Assembly (NCBI GenBank): GCA_013043165.1 | Contig: JABDOQ010000052.1 | Location: 1-64,000 of the forward strand | Length of the DNA: 64,000 nt | Direction of reading: 5' to 3' | DNA from: Woeseiaceae bacterium | GTDB taxonomy: Bacteria; Pseudomonadota; Gammaproteobacteria; Steroidobacterales; Woeseiaceae | Shown here: one piece after another, positions 26,224-34,759 of the stretch | Layout: every line of letters starts with the position of its first letter | Numbering within the stretch: position 1 is the first letter of the stretch | Program-made: the position numbers and the translations under genes | The notes under the pieces: generated by a model | Seen by the model: the letters and a program-made list of their open reading frames with translations, nothing else | The model's database searches: none | What the model was told of the DNA's origin: nothing

Positions 26224-27123
26224 CTATTCCGGCTTGCGAAATTTCAGCGTCATGCGATTCGATTCGCCGATCGCCTCGATTTCGGCCTTGAGGTCCGGAT
26301 TGTCAGCGCTGGTAGCGAATGAGGGTGGCAGCCGCCAGACGATGTCATCTTCTCCCGGTTGATCCATCGGGTTGGCGTTGATGTCGCTTTCGGCGATGAA
26401 CTCGAAGCCGGCCTGCTCGGCCGCAGCGATGACAAACGATTTCTTGAGATAACCATGGCTGCCGTCTGCGAACGCGTCGGACATCTCTTCGCGCGCATGG
26501 TGCTGCACGATGCCGAGCGTGCCGCCAGGTTTCAGTACATTGAAGGCATCGTCGAGCAAAGCGGTCAAATAACCGCCTTCGTCTTCAAAATTCGCGGCGT
26601 TGTGCAACACCCTGGCGAGAAATACTACGTCGGCCGTAGCCAGCATCGATGCTGGCGTTGAACCGAAAATAAAAGCACTCACCGTCGCGCTGTCGTCATC
26701 TCGCCACTCTTCGGCGCCGACCGGCCAGTCCGTCGTCCAGGTCCGCATCTTCTCGACGAACTCAGCGGTGCCAAATGCAAAATTTGGCCACATGTCCAGT
26801 GCGTAGTTTGCGCCGATCAGGTGGCCTTCCTTACCCAGGTAAGGGAGCAGGATTCGCGTGTACCACCCGCCACCGGGGAGCCCCTCGACGACCGTCATGC
26901 CGGGTTCAATGTCGAAAAATTCCAGCGTTTCTTTCGGGTGACGATACTGATAGCGCGCCTGTACGTCGGCAGGCTGTGCATCGAGCACTATGGCCAGGCG
27001 ACTGTTTTCCGCAGGCGGAGCGGCAGTTGCCATCTTCTTGGCGCCGGCTTCTACCGGTGTCTCGACGGCCGGTTGACAGGCAGAGACCGTAAATACCAGG
27101 AGTAACCCAATGTACTTGTGCAT
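26224..27123 (-). CDS. Exported lipoprotein with SAM-methyltransferase fold
   Basis: The protein has 299 residues from the ATG at 27123, which follows TGGGGA. A GTG 15 bases upstream is less likely. The N-terminus MHKYIGLLLVFTVSACQPAV is a clean lipoprotein signal. The mature part is a class I methyltransferase-like fold. Motif I is the unusual TVVEGLPGGGWYTRILLPYL in place of the usual D-x-G-x-G-x-G. Later parts include DVVFLARVLHNAANF and GTLGIVQHHAREEMSDAFAD. Such secreted methyltransferase-like proteins occur in several marine groups, but S-adenosylmethionine is not expected in the periplasm. The real function is unknown. Confidence 0.75.
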   Translation of the reverse strand: MHKYIGLLLVFTVSACQPAVETPVEAGAKKMATAAPPAENSRLAIVLDAQPADVQARYQYRHPKETLEFFDIEPGMTVVEGLPGGGWYTRILLPYLGKEGHLIGANYALDMWPNFAFGTAEFVEKMRTWTTDWPVGAEEWRDDDSATVSAFIFGSTPASMLATADVVFLARVLHNAANFEDEGGYLTALLDDAFNVLKPGGTLGIVQHHAREEMSDAFADGSHGYLKKSFVIAAAEQAGFEFIAESDINANPMDQPGEDDIVWRLPPSFATSADNPDLKAEIEAIGESNRMTLKFRKPE

Positions 27124-27168
27124 GAAATTCCCCAACACACCCAGATTCGACAGGTTGAAAATTATGCG

Positions 27169-27606
27169 TCAGTCGAGGCTTTGCAGCAACGCGTGAGTGT
27201 CCTTTCGAACCTCGCCAAGCGCAGCAATGATCCTGTCGTAGCTGTCCCTGTCGGGCCCGAGGCCTTGCCAGTCCTCGTCCCACACCTTCCACAGCTGCGT
27301 GGCGGATGCCGGAACATCACCGTCGAGCACTTGCGACAAATCCTTGATGGTCAGCACCAGCGCCCACCCGGTAAGCGGGTTGCCTTTGTCTTCGGCGTCC
27401 ATTTCCCAATGACGATGATAGACGACCTGCTGGAGTTCGCCGGCGTTACGCAGAACCTCCATCGAAATCAGGCGCTGATTCCGATTGTGCTCGCTGACCT
27501 CATTTCGCCACGTATTATAGCCAAGGCTGCTAATCGCAATAACAAGGCTGATCAATGCAACCGCGTTGCGTTGTAGTTGCTCTCGTATTCGGACTTTGTT
27601 CGGCAT
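27169..27606 (-). CDS. Membrane-anchored hypothetical protein
   Basis: The 145-residue protein starts at an ATG after AGGAGTGAGTG; a GTG one codon before is possible. It has one N-terminal membrane helix (NAVALISLVIAISSLGYNTW). A charged soluble domain of about 110 residues follows, with a helical heptad look (NRNQRLISMEVLRNAGELQQ). No family is recognised. It lies on the same strand between the MFS and methyltransferase-like genes. Confidence 0.6.
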   Translation of the reverse strand: MPNKVRIREQLQRNAVALISLVIAISSLGYNTWRNEVSEHNRNQRLISMEVLRNAGELQQVVYHRHWEMDAEDKGNPLTGWALVLTIKDLSQVLDGDVPASATQLWKVWDEDWQGLGPDRDSYDRIIAALGEVRKDTHALLQSLD

Positions 27607-27653
27607 CACTCACTCCTGTGCCCCCAGTCTATTAGACCGGCGCTCGGGATCGA

Positions 27654-28931
27654 TTATTTCGTGCCGGACGACGCTCGCGATGGCCACTGTGCATGCCTGT
27701 CAGATCGCTGCAGGCGCAGCAGCACGCCGACGACGGCGATTCCGATCGTCGCAACGGCTGTCAGAAACAAGAAGTAGTTCTGGTGACCGACAACGCCCGG
27801 TGACGCGTCCAGAATACGACCCGTGATCGGCGCAAAGAATATTTCCGGTGTGTAGCCCACAAAGGACACCATCCCGGCGACCGCCCCGGTCAGCAATGCC
27901 GGCGTCTTGTTTTCTTCGAGCAGCGCGAAGTACACGCCGCGCAATGCGAAGACTGCGAAAAAACTGACAAGGATATTTGCGTAGATAACCATCAGCCCGG
28001 AGCCGTCGGGTAATGCGATCGAGAGCATGCCGTAGCTCATGAGCAAGACGAAGAACGAGGCACCAATCGTCTTGCTTGCGCTCCAGCGGTCTGCGGCAAA
28101 TCCGGCCGTGATTGCCGCAAAAGGCCGTATGTAGGCGCCGTAAGCCGACAGTTGGGCCCCCTCGATTTCATCCATACCCAGCACTTGCACCGCATACAGC
28201 GAGTAGTTGTCGAGCCCTTTATAGCCGCAGTAGGCACAGACAATGACGGCTGCCTGAGCCCAAACCAGTGGCCGTCGCGTGACGAGCGCTGCATTGTGAA
28301 AGAGCCCCTGACTGCTGTCGCCAACGTGCTTCACCGGCGGAATCAGCAACCACGTCAGTCCGGCCGTTACGATCGCGGCGATCGAATACATAAAAATCAC
28401 AGCGCGAAATGCGGCGCGCCGCTCCTCGTTGGTCACGTTCGCCGCGTCATCCGGCAAGTACCCGGCGAGAACTGCGATGCCCAAGGTTGCGAATATCGCA
28501 GCTGCTATGCCGCGACCGCCCTCGAGAACACCGAACGCCCGCCCTTGCGACGTGTGGCCGCCCCACTCGCGGGTCGCCCGAATAAGCGCCGCCCAGAACA
28601 ACAGTATCGTCGTGACGCCCCAGTAGCCATACAGCAACGCCATTCCCCACACGCCCGGATACGTCGCCATGTAGAAGCCACCAGCGCCTGTCGCAAGCAG
28701 CGAGACGGTAAGAAGAGACCGCGCCGAAAATCGGTCGGCCAGCATGCCACCGGGAAAGTACGCAAGCATCGCCGTTACGCCATACACCGCAAATACGTCG
28801 CCGAGCTCAGTGTTGGTAAAACTGAAGGCCTCTAGCAGGGTTGGCCGAAAGAATCGCGCTGTATGGAATGGCAGGCCGAAGACAATCTCACCAGCGACCA
28901 CGAGCGTGATGATCAAAAAATATCGTGACAT
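27654..28931 (-). CDS. Major facilitator superfamily transporter
   Basis: The chosen ATG at 28931 gives 425 residues beginning MSRYFLIITLVVAGEIVFGL. The frame continues 309 bases upstream, but that part overlaps the VOC gene in another frame. Twelve hydrophobic segments are present, with an MFS A-motif-like loop (GGMLADRFSARSLLTVSLLA) and a second-half loop (GFAADRWSASKTIGASFFVL). The family moves small solutes across the inner membrane. The substrate is unknown. It starts 14 bases after the VOC gene's stop, which suggests cotranscription. Confidence 0.85.
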   Translation of the reverse strand: MSRYFLIITLVVAGEIVFGLPFHTARFFRPTLLEAFSFTNTELGDVFAVYGVTAMLAYFPGGMLADRFSARSLLTVSLLATGAGGFYMATYPGVWGMALLYGYWGVTTILLFWAALIRATREWGGHTSQGRAFGVLEGGRGIAAAIFATLGIAVLAGYLPDDAANVTNEERRAAFRAVIFMYSIAAIVTAGLTWLLIPPVKHVGDSSQGLFHNAALVTRRPLVWAQAAVIVCAYCGYKGLDNYSLYAVQVLGMDEIEGAQLSAYGAYIRPFAAITAGFAADRWSASKTIGASFFVLLMSYGMLSIALPDGSGLMVIYANILVSFFAVFALRGVYFALLEENKTPALLTGAVAGMVSFVGYTPEIFFAPITGRILDASPGVVGHQNYFLFLTAVATIGIAVVGVLLRLQRSDRHAQWPSRASSGTK

Positions 28932-28944
28932 ATGGCTTAGCTCA

Positions 28945-29343
28945 TCAGGGGTCGTAAGACGCGTCGACGAGCCTCCTGGAAATCCACCAGGCGTTTCCGG
29001 CCGGATCGGTGATTCCCGCTTGCCTGTCGTCGTAAGACATGTCGGCCGCGTCGAACAGCTTGACGGCTCCGTTTCCGATCGCTTTTTCGAGTGTTTGGTC
29101 AACGTCTTCGACGTAAACATAGTAGGAGCCCGGCATCGGCAGTATGTTCTCGTTGTCCGCCTCGCCCACCATGAATGTCGACGTACCGATCCGGATCCTT
29201 GCGTTTGCCACGCGACCGCCCGGAAACTCAGTCCTGCCAACTTCCTCGGCGTCGAAAACCTTGCTCAGGAAATCGATGAATTCGTTTGCGTCGTTCACGA
29301 TCATGTATGGAAACACTGTTCCGTAGCCGTCCGGTATATACAT
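28945..29343 (-). CDS. VOC-family protein (PhnB/glyoxalase-like)
   Basis: From the ATG at 29343, which follows GAGAGGTG, the protein has 132 residues; a start six codons upstream is possible. The sequence shows two beta-alpha-beta-beta-beta modules of vicinal oxygen chelate proteins: YMIVNDANEFIDFLSKVFDA, then SYYVYVEDVDQTLEKAIGNG and ITDPAGNAWWISRR. PhnB-like members have no known catalytic role; others act as glyoxalases or drug-binding proteins. It lies directly upstream of an MFS transporter, which may point to resistance or export of a shared ligand. Confidence 0.82.
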   Translation of the reverse strand: MYIPDGYGTVFPYMIVNDANEFIDFLSKVFDAEEVGRTEFPGGRVANARIRIGTSTFMVGEADNENILPMPGSYYVYVEDVDQTLEKAIGNGAVKLFDAADMSYDDRQAGITDPAGNAWWISRRLVDASYDP

Positions 29344-29669
29344 CGTGTCACCTCTCTCCATTTATGACGTGCAAGAAGCTCGCTCGACAGCTTCTTTATC
29401 TAAAGCCCGAAAAGCCACCCGGATACGCGAAATGTGGTCGATCAACCTGCTTTGATGATATGGCATGGAAACACCCCCAACGAAGCGACATTGACGTATT
29501 ATAGGCTTCACGAACCCGGATGGCCGCGTAATGAACTGAAAACAAATTCAGGCCAATCGTCAGCTCGACCTCCGATTCGTGGATTGGTACTGCCGTTACC
29601 TGGACCAATAATCGTCATTTCTTGTTATTGTTGGTCAGGCGACTTTATCTTTTTTTGGGAGGTGCAACC
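29344..29669. other. 326-bp intergenic region between the VOC and AlgP-like genes
   Basis: No protein-coding frame here looks real. The region holds the VOC ribosome-binding site, an 8-bp inverted repeat AAGAAGCT/AGCTTCTT at 29373-29396 and an imperfect stem GACCAATAA (29603-29611) with TTATTGTTGGTC (29625-29636). A GGGAGG ribosome-binding site for the lysine-rich protein lies at 29657-29662. A divergent promoter pair is expected. Confidence 0.5.
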
Positions 29670-30299
29670 GTGACTAAGGAACTGAGCGATCTTGAAAAAA
29701 CCCTGCAACAGACGAAGAAACAATTTCTGACATCCGCCAAGCGCGCGACCAGGGAGTTGGACCGGCAACGGAAAAGCCTGAGAAAAGAAATCAGTAAAGC
29801 GAATGCACGTGCCAAGCGGACGCGAGCTCAACTTCAAAAGAAGACCGAGCGGCTGGCGAAGACGACGGCGAACAAGGCCAAACGGGAGCTCAGGAAACAA
29901 ATACGTAGCCTGGAAAAGATGCTCGACGGTGCCCGCGACGATGCGGTTCAGTTACGCAAAGACCTCGCTCCGGTTATGGACGACCTGGGCAACGCCCGCG
30001 ATCATCTGTCTCATGCGCTGCATGTAGACCGGGCACTGGCCAAGATTCGACGGCAGCTGGCCGGCAAGCCGGCGAGGAAGAAGGCCAGGAAGAAAAAGGC
30101 CACTAAGAAAAAAGGCGCGAAGAAAAAGGCTGCCAAGAAAAAAGCCACTAAGAAGAAAGCGACAAAGAAAAGAGCCACCAAGAAGAAGGCGGCGAAGAAG
30201 AAGGTCGCCAGGAAGCGACCGGCAAAGAAAAAGGCAACAAAGAAGAAAGCGGTCCGTAGAAAAGCGCCGGCACGCAGAAAGAAGGCCCGACGCGCCTAG
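29670..30299 (+). CDS. AlgP/histone H1-like lysine-rich protein
   Basis: The 209-residue protein starts at GTG, seven bases after GGGAGG; the frame upstream is discarded. Residues 1-130 form a charged coiled coil (for example SDLEKTLQQTKKQFLTSAKR and KRELRKQIRSLEKMLDGARD). Residues 132-209 are an almost acid-free tail of Lys/Arg/Ala in KKATKKK and KKAAKKK repeats. The layout matches Pseudomonas AlgP, PhaF and related histone H1-like proteins that bind DNA non-specifically and can affect nucleoid compaction or granule partition. Whether it acts on DNA or on storage granules cannot be told from sequence. Confidence 0.8.
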   Translation: MTKELSDLEKTLQQTKKQFLTSAKRATRELDRQRKSLRKEISKANARAKRTRAQLQKKTERLAKTTANKAKRELRKQIRSLEKMLDGARDDAVQLRKDLAPVMDDLGNARDHLSHALHVDRALAKIRRQLAGKPARKKARKKKATKKKGAKKKAAKKKATKKKATKKRATKKKAAKKKVARKRPAKKKATKKKAVRRKAPARRKKARRA

Positions 30300-30326
30300 G
30301 AATCCGCCTGATCGGTCGGGCGTGCG

Positions 30327-32384
30327 CTATTCGTCAGTCTCGGCAAGCCTCGCGGCATGCTCGAGCTCGTAAGGAGGCGGTGCGCCACCCGGCCCTTTCA
30401 GGTAATGGTCCATCCAGCGCTTGAACCGCAAGGCATAATCATACGTCGCAGCGGTGTTGCGATTACCGTGCTCTTCGCCTGGATAAATGACCAGGCGGAC
30501 CGGCGTATCCGTGCGGAGTTTGATGTGGCGATACATCTCCAGCGATTGGCTCGGGTGAACTCTCGGATCTTTGTCGCCCCCCATGATCAAGAGCGGCGTT
30601 TTCGCCTTGTCCGCGTGATAAACGGGGCTGCGCTTTAGCATCCACATCCAGTCTTCCCACGGCCAGGCGCGGGAATGAACGTTATACATCTCGTACGGAA
30701 TATCTCCGGTACCGAACTTGGAAACCTGGTTTGAAATTCCGACGAACGCAACAGCCGCTGCGTATTCATGACTGAGTGCAGTGGCGCCCCACATGGAAGC
30801 GTAGCCCCCGTAGGAACCGCCGGAAATACCGACGCGCTGCGCATCGGCCAGTCCCTTTTCGACCAGGTGTGTCTTGACGTCGACGATATCGTTGAATTCC
30901 TCCTCGGCGTAATCATTCTGACCGAGTTTTGAAAAGAGGACCCCGCGACCCGTGCTGCCACGGTAGTTCGGATAGACAACCGCATAGTCCTCTGCCGCCA
31001 TGACCTGCCCGGGCTGACTGTAACTCGACATCCAGCCATTCGATTGATGAGCCTCCGGGCCACCGTGAACGAAGACAACCAGAGGGTTGCCGCCTCTCTT
31101 CTCATTGAACGGATGAATCAGGACCGCTTCGAGCTCCAGGCCATCGCGCGCCGTGTATTTGATCGCCTCCTGCTTCGCCAATTTACGTTGACCAAGAATC
31201 GGGTTCGAGTTCGTCAGGCGCTTGGCTTCGCTACCGTCGCGCAACAAATACACTTCGGGTGGGTGTTGCGGCGTATCCGCGATGGCTGCAGCGACAGCTT
31301 GTCCCGGACGCGCATCGACCGACCGCAATATCGGTCCTGAAGACGGCGCCGATCCTTCTGAATTGGCGCTTGCGGTCGAGGCCGACGACCATTGCGTCCA
31401 GAGGCCACGCTGGCCCAACCAGCGGATGCTGGAATCGTCCCGCCAGGCGAAGTCGCCGATATGTCCCGGGTACTCCGGCACCAGATCGCGCCGAGCGCCG
31501 CCGCTTGCCGGCATGACGTATAGCCTGCCCTCACTCGGATCATTGATATCAACACTGCCGATGTAAGCAAGGTCTGCACCGCTCGGCGAGAACTCGAATC
31601 GCCCGAGCTTGCCCGTCGAACCCGCCTTGGCCAGAACCTTGCCGCTCGCAGCGCCGACGACGTAGATGTCGCGCGACGTGTACGAGTCATCGATCAATGG
31701 TGTCGGGGCCAGGCTGACGGCATAACGATCTCCATCGGGTGCCCACGCCAGGTTGGACGCGGAACCCGGCAGCTGCTGCGCGACCGCTACATTCGTTTCC
31801 AGATCGAGCATCCAGACCTTGGTTACAGGAACCGACTCTTCGTAGACAACCGCTTTGAATCCCTTGGTTTCGAGCTCGTCATGCTTTTGCGGCGGGGCGT
31901 CACTCGCCAGGAACGCGATGCGCTTGCCGTCGGGTGCCGGGAAAATAAGGCCCATCGCATTGACGTGTGTGAATTTTTCTATGGCCTCGCCGCCGGCAAT
32001 GGCAATTTCGAACAGCGAATTGAAGGTCGCATCCGGGTCCCGCTTCGCAACAAAATACAAAGACTGTCCGTCCACCGACCATGCAGCAGTCGAAATTTCG
32101 ATATTACCGATGACGTAGGGGCGCGAGACGCCGTCAAGATCGACGACGTGTAGTTCCTTATAGGGCAAGCCGTCGTCATCCTTGTAGATTTCTCGAGGCA
32201 CAGACAGCAAGTATGCGATTTGGTCGCCCGCCGGACTCATGAAAACACCGGTCACACGTTTTAATGCAACAACTTCTTCCAGGCTAAGCGCATCGGATTG
32301 GGCGACGGCTGTCGGAGAAAATGACAGCGTCATCAACAGAAACAAACTGGCGGTGCGAAAGCATTGGCGGATAGATGTGATCAT
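30327..32384 (-). CDS. S9-family prolyl oligopeptidase-like peptidase, secreted
   Basis: From the ATG at 32384 the protein has 685 residues with a signal peptide (MITSIRQCFRTASLFLLMTL, cut near AVAQS). Beta-propeller repeats occupy residues 40-400. The alpha/beta-hydrolase domain follows, with the nucleophile in VGISGGSYGGYASMWGATAL, aspartate in PLLIMGGDKDPRVHPSQSLE and histidine in VIYPGEEHGNRNTA. This matches acylaminoacyl-peptidase/DPP-like S9 enzymes, which cleave short peptides, here in the periplasm or outside. The VIT gene is divergent, 161 bases away. Confidence 0.9.
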   Translation of the reverse strand: MITSIRQCFRTASLFLLMTLSFSPTAVAQSDALSLEEVVALKRVTGVFMSPAGDQIAYLLSVPREIYKDDDGLPYKELHVVDLDGVSRPYVIGNIEISTAAWSVDGQSLYFVAKRDPDATFNSLFEIAIAGGEAIEKFTHVNAMGLIFPAPDGKRIAFLASDAPPQKHDELETKGFKAVVYEESVPVTKVWMLDLETNVAVAQQLPGSASNLAWAPDGDRYAVSLAPTPLIDDSYTSRDIYVVGAASGKVLAKAGSTGKLGRFEFSPSGADLAYIGSVDINDPSEGRLYVMPASGGARRDLVPEYPGHIGDFAWRDDSSIRWLGQRGLWTQWSSASTASANSEGSAPSSGPILRSVDARPGQAVAAAIADTPQHPPEVYLLRDGSEAKRLTNSNPILGQRKLAKQEAIKYTARDGLELEAVLIHPFNEKRGGNPLVVFVHGGPEAHQSNGWMSSYSQPGQVMAAEDYAVVYPNYRGSTGRGVLFSKLGQNDYAEEEFNDIVDVKTHLVEKGLADAQRVGISGGSYGGYASMWGATALSHEYAAAVAFVGISNQVSKFGTGDIPYEMYNVHSRAWPWEDWMWMLKRSPVYHADKAKTPLLIMGGDKDPRVHPSQSLEMYRHIKLRTDTPVRLVIYPGEEHGNRNTAATYDYALRFKRWMDHYLKGPGGAPPPYELEHAARLAETDE

Positions 32385-32545
32385 GAAAGTAGTGCCCCGG
32401 TTTCTTGGTAATTCTGCGTTAGCAGTTGCAACGGTGTTGGCGAGCAAGATGCCCGCCCGGAGGATAAACCCGGCACGGTTTCAATGCCAGCTGCCGCCGG
32501 ACGCATGGTAGGATTCCGACGAGCAAATTTCGAGCGAGTTATCCA

Positions 32546-33235
32546 ATGAGTCACCACGAACACCACAAGGCCCATCGCGTAGGATGGTTGCGCGCGGCCG
32601 TTCTGGGCGCAAACGACGGCATAGTCTCGACCGCGAGCCTGATTATTGGTGTCGCCGCGGCAAGTAGCACCCACGGCAATATTCTGCTCGCCGGCGTCGC
32701 CGGCCTGGTCGCAGGCGCGATGTCAATGGCGGCAGGCGAGTATGTCTCCGTCAGCTCACAGGCCGACACTGAGAATGCTGACCTGGAGCTCGAACGGCTG
32801 TCTCTGGAGCATGATTTCGAGACCGAAAAAGTGGAGCTTGCGGAAATCTACGAAAATCGCGGGCTGGAACCTGCATTGGCGCTACAGGTTGCCGGGCAGT
32901 TGATGGAGCATGACGCCCTGGGAGCGCACGCCAGGGATGAAATCGGCATCTCCCATATTGTCAGCGCTCAGCCGGTACAGGCGGCGATTTCTTCGGCGGC
33001 TACGTTCGTCGTCGGTGCAGCTCTTCCCCTGGCTGTAGCGTGGGCAATGCCCGGGCCTAAGCTTATTTCCGCGGTCGCTGTATCTTCCCTCGCCTTCCTC
33101 GCCCTGCTTGGCGCATTGGCGGCTCGCGCTGGCGGCGCGCCGATTGTTGCCGGCGCTACTCGCGTTTGTTTTTGGGGCGCGCTCGCAATGGCGCTGACGG
33201 CGGGTGTCGGGCGGCTATTTGGCGTCGTCGCCTGA
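32546..33235 (+). CDS. VIT1/CCC1-family transporter
   Basis: This 229-residue membrane protein belongs to the vacuolar iron transporter family. It starts with the conserved HKAHRVGWLRAAVLGANDGIVST. MSMAAGEYVSVSSQADTENA and the cytoplasmic metal-binding domain follow, with glutamates in LEHDFETEKVELAEIYENRG and HDALGAHARDEIGI. Three hydrophobic segments complete it. The family moves Fe2+ or Mn2+ out of the cytoplasm. It overlaps by reading frame with, but ends eight bases before, the M64 peptidase, which suggests one transcript. Confidence 0.9.
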   Translation: MSHHEHHKAHRVGWLRAAVLGANDGIVSTASLIIGVAAASSTHGNILLAGVAGLVAGAMSMAAGEYVSVSSQADTENADLELERLSLEHDFETEKVELAEIYENRGLEPALALQVAGQLMEHDALGAHARDEIGISHIVSAQPVQAAISSAATFVVGAALPLAVAWAMPGPKLISAVAVSSLAFLALLGALAARAGGAPIVAGATRVCFWGALAMALTAGVGRLFGVVA

Positions 33236-33242
33236 GGATCGC

Positions 33243-34658
33243 ATGATGAAACGATTTGTAAAAAGGCATACCTATACCGCCCTGGTCTTCGCGGTGCTGA
33301 CTTCGTCAGCCTGCGCTGCAGAAATTCCCGGAACGATGCGTGTCGATTTTTTTCACAGCGGCAATCACTCGGCCGAGTTGCTCAGTCTGGATCAGCTTGT
33401 GATCGAGCCGCTGCCCTGGACCGGCAATATGGCACAGCCCATCGACCGCACGCTGCGTGGCAAATACCTTTTCGAAATCGTGAGCAACGGGGTGACCGCA
33501 TGGTCGAGAAGCTTCAGCAGTATCTACGGTGAATGGGAAACGACGTCCGAGGCGCGAGAAATCAATCGTTCTTTTCATGAATCCGTACGATTCCCGTCGC
33601 AGGACGAAGTCTTTGAGATCGTTTTGAAGAAACGCGACGCGAACAATCAGTTCGAGGAAATCTGGCGCATCGAACTCGATCCGGATGATGTTCTCGTGCA
33701 TCGGGAATCGGCCAGGTACGCCGACAAGGTTATTGCCATTCACAAAGGCGGTGATCCGGCCAACACCGTGGACCTCTTGCTCATGGGTGATGGTTACACG
33801 GCCGAAGAACACGATGCGTTTATCGACAAGGCGAAAATGCTTGCCGACGTGTTATTCGCGACATCACCGTTTAAGGAGCGCAAGGATGACTTCAATATCT
33901 GGGCCCTTGCACCGGCCGCGCCACAATCCGGCGTGTCGAGACCATCGACGGGCACTTACCGGGATTCACCGATTGGTGCCACCTACGATGCGTTTCGTTC
34001 AGAGCGTTACATACTGACGTTTGATAACAAGTCGATGCGCCGAATTGCTTCGTCGGCGCCGTACGATTTTATCGAGATCCTGACCAATACCGATGTATAC
34101 GGCGGCGGCGGAATTTACGGCTTGTTCAGCACAGCCGCTGCGAACAGCGAATGGGCGCCGTACCTGTTCGTGCACGAATTCGGGCATCATTTTGCCGGAC
34201 TGGCCGACGAGTACTACACGAGCTCGGTCGCTTACGAGGCTCCAGCTGAAATTTCGGAACCCTACGAACCCAACGTCACGGCTTTGCTCGACCCGAAGAA
34301 GCTGAAGTGGAAACACCTCGTGCAGTCAGAGACCCCATTGCCAACGCCGTGGCCAAAGGCTGAATTCGAGAAGCATTCGATTGCCGTGCAGCAACGTCGC
34401 GCAGAAATGCGTGCGGCCAACGTCAGCGAAGCCGAAATGAATTCGCTCTTTCGGTACACCAGGGATTATGCTGACGCGCTGTTCGAAAAGTCCGGTCAAG
34501 AAGGTGTGGTCGGTGCGTTCGAAGGCGGTAATTACCAGGCCGAAGGCTACTATCGATCCGAACAGAATTGCCTGATGTTCACGCGTTCTGAATCTTTCTG
34601 TGCGGTCTGTGCCGCAGCTATCGAGAAGGTCATCGACGAATACACAGTGTCGGACTGA
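33243..34658 (+). CDS. M64-family (IgA peptidase-like) metallopeptidase, secreted
   Basis: From the first of two adjacent ATGs the protein has 471 residues with a signal peptide (MMKRFVKRHTYTALVFAVLT, then SSACAAEIP). The catalytic site FVHEFGHHFAGLADEYYTSS is the HExxHxxGxxDE pattern of M64 peptidases. Upstream, NTVDLLLMGDGYTAEEHDAF and FNIWALAPAAPQSGVSRPST are typical of the family. Related secreted proteins from Bacteroides and Clostridium cleave IgA or mucin; in a marine cell other substrates are likely. A C-terminal Cys cluster (NCLMFTRSESFCAVCAAAIE) may form disulfides. It follows VIT by seven bases. Confidence 0.85.
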   Translation: MMKRFVKRHTYTALVFAVLTSSACAAEIPGTMRVDFFHSGNHSAELLSLDQLVIEPLPWTGNMAQPIDRTLRGKYLFEIVSNGVTAWSRSFSSIYGEWETTSEAREINRSFHESVRFPSQDEVFEIVLKKRDANNQFEEIWRIELDPDDVLVHRESARYADKVIAIHKGGDPANTVDLLLMGDGYTAEEHDAFIDKAKMLADVLFATSPFKERKDDFNIWALAPAAPQSGVSRPSTGTYRDSPIGATYDAFRSERYILTFDNKSMRRIASSAPYDFIEILTNTDVYGGGGIYGLFSTAAANSEWAPYLFVHEFGHHFAGLADEYYTSSVAYEAPAEISEPYEPNVTALLDPKKLKWKHLVQSETPLPTPWPKAEFEKHSIAVQQRRAEMRAANVSEAEMNSLFRYTRDYADALFEKSGQEGVVGAFEGGNYQAEGYYRSEQNCLMFTRSESFCAVCAAAIEKVIDEYTVSD

Positions 34659-34759
34659 CGCGCACCGACCGCTTCAAATAGCGGGCAACCCGCGGTGACT
34701 ACCACGCCGCCCGCGAAGCCCATAGCCAGCCCGTCGAGTTCAATCTTGTGAGTGGTCGC

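Noticed and set aside
28932-29240. N-terminal extension of the MFS frame
   Set aside because: The added part overlaps the VOC gene in another frame, is Arg/Ser/Thr-rich without membrane segments, and has no fitting start signal.
30060-30290. Repetitive AAGAAAAAGGC-type DNA, at first sight a repeat array or CRISPR-like region
   Set aside because: It is coding DNA for the Lys-rich tail; units are short, imperfect and in frame, with no spacers.
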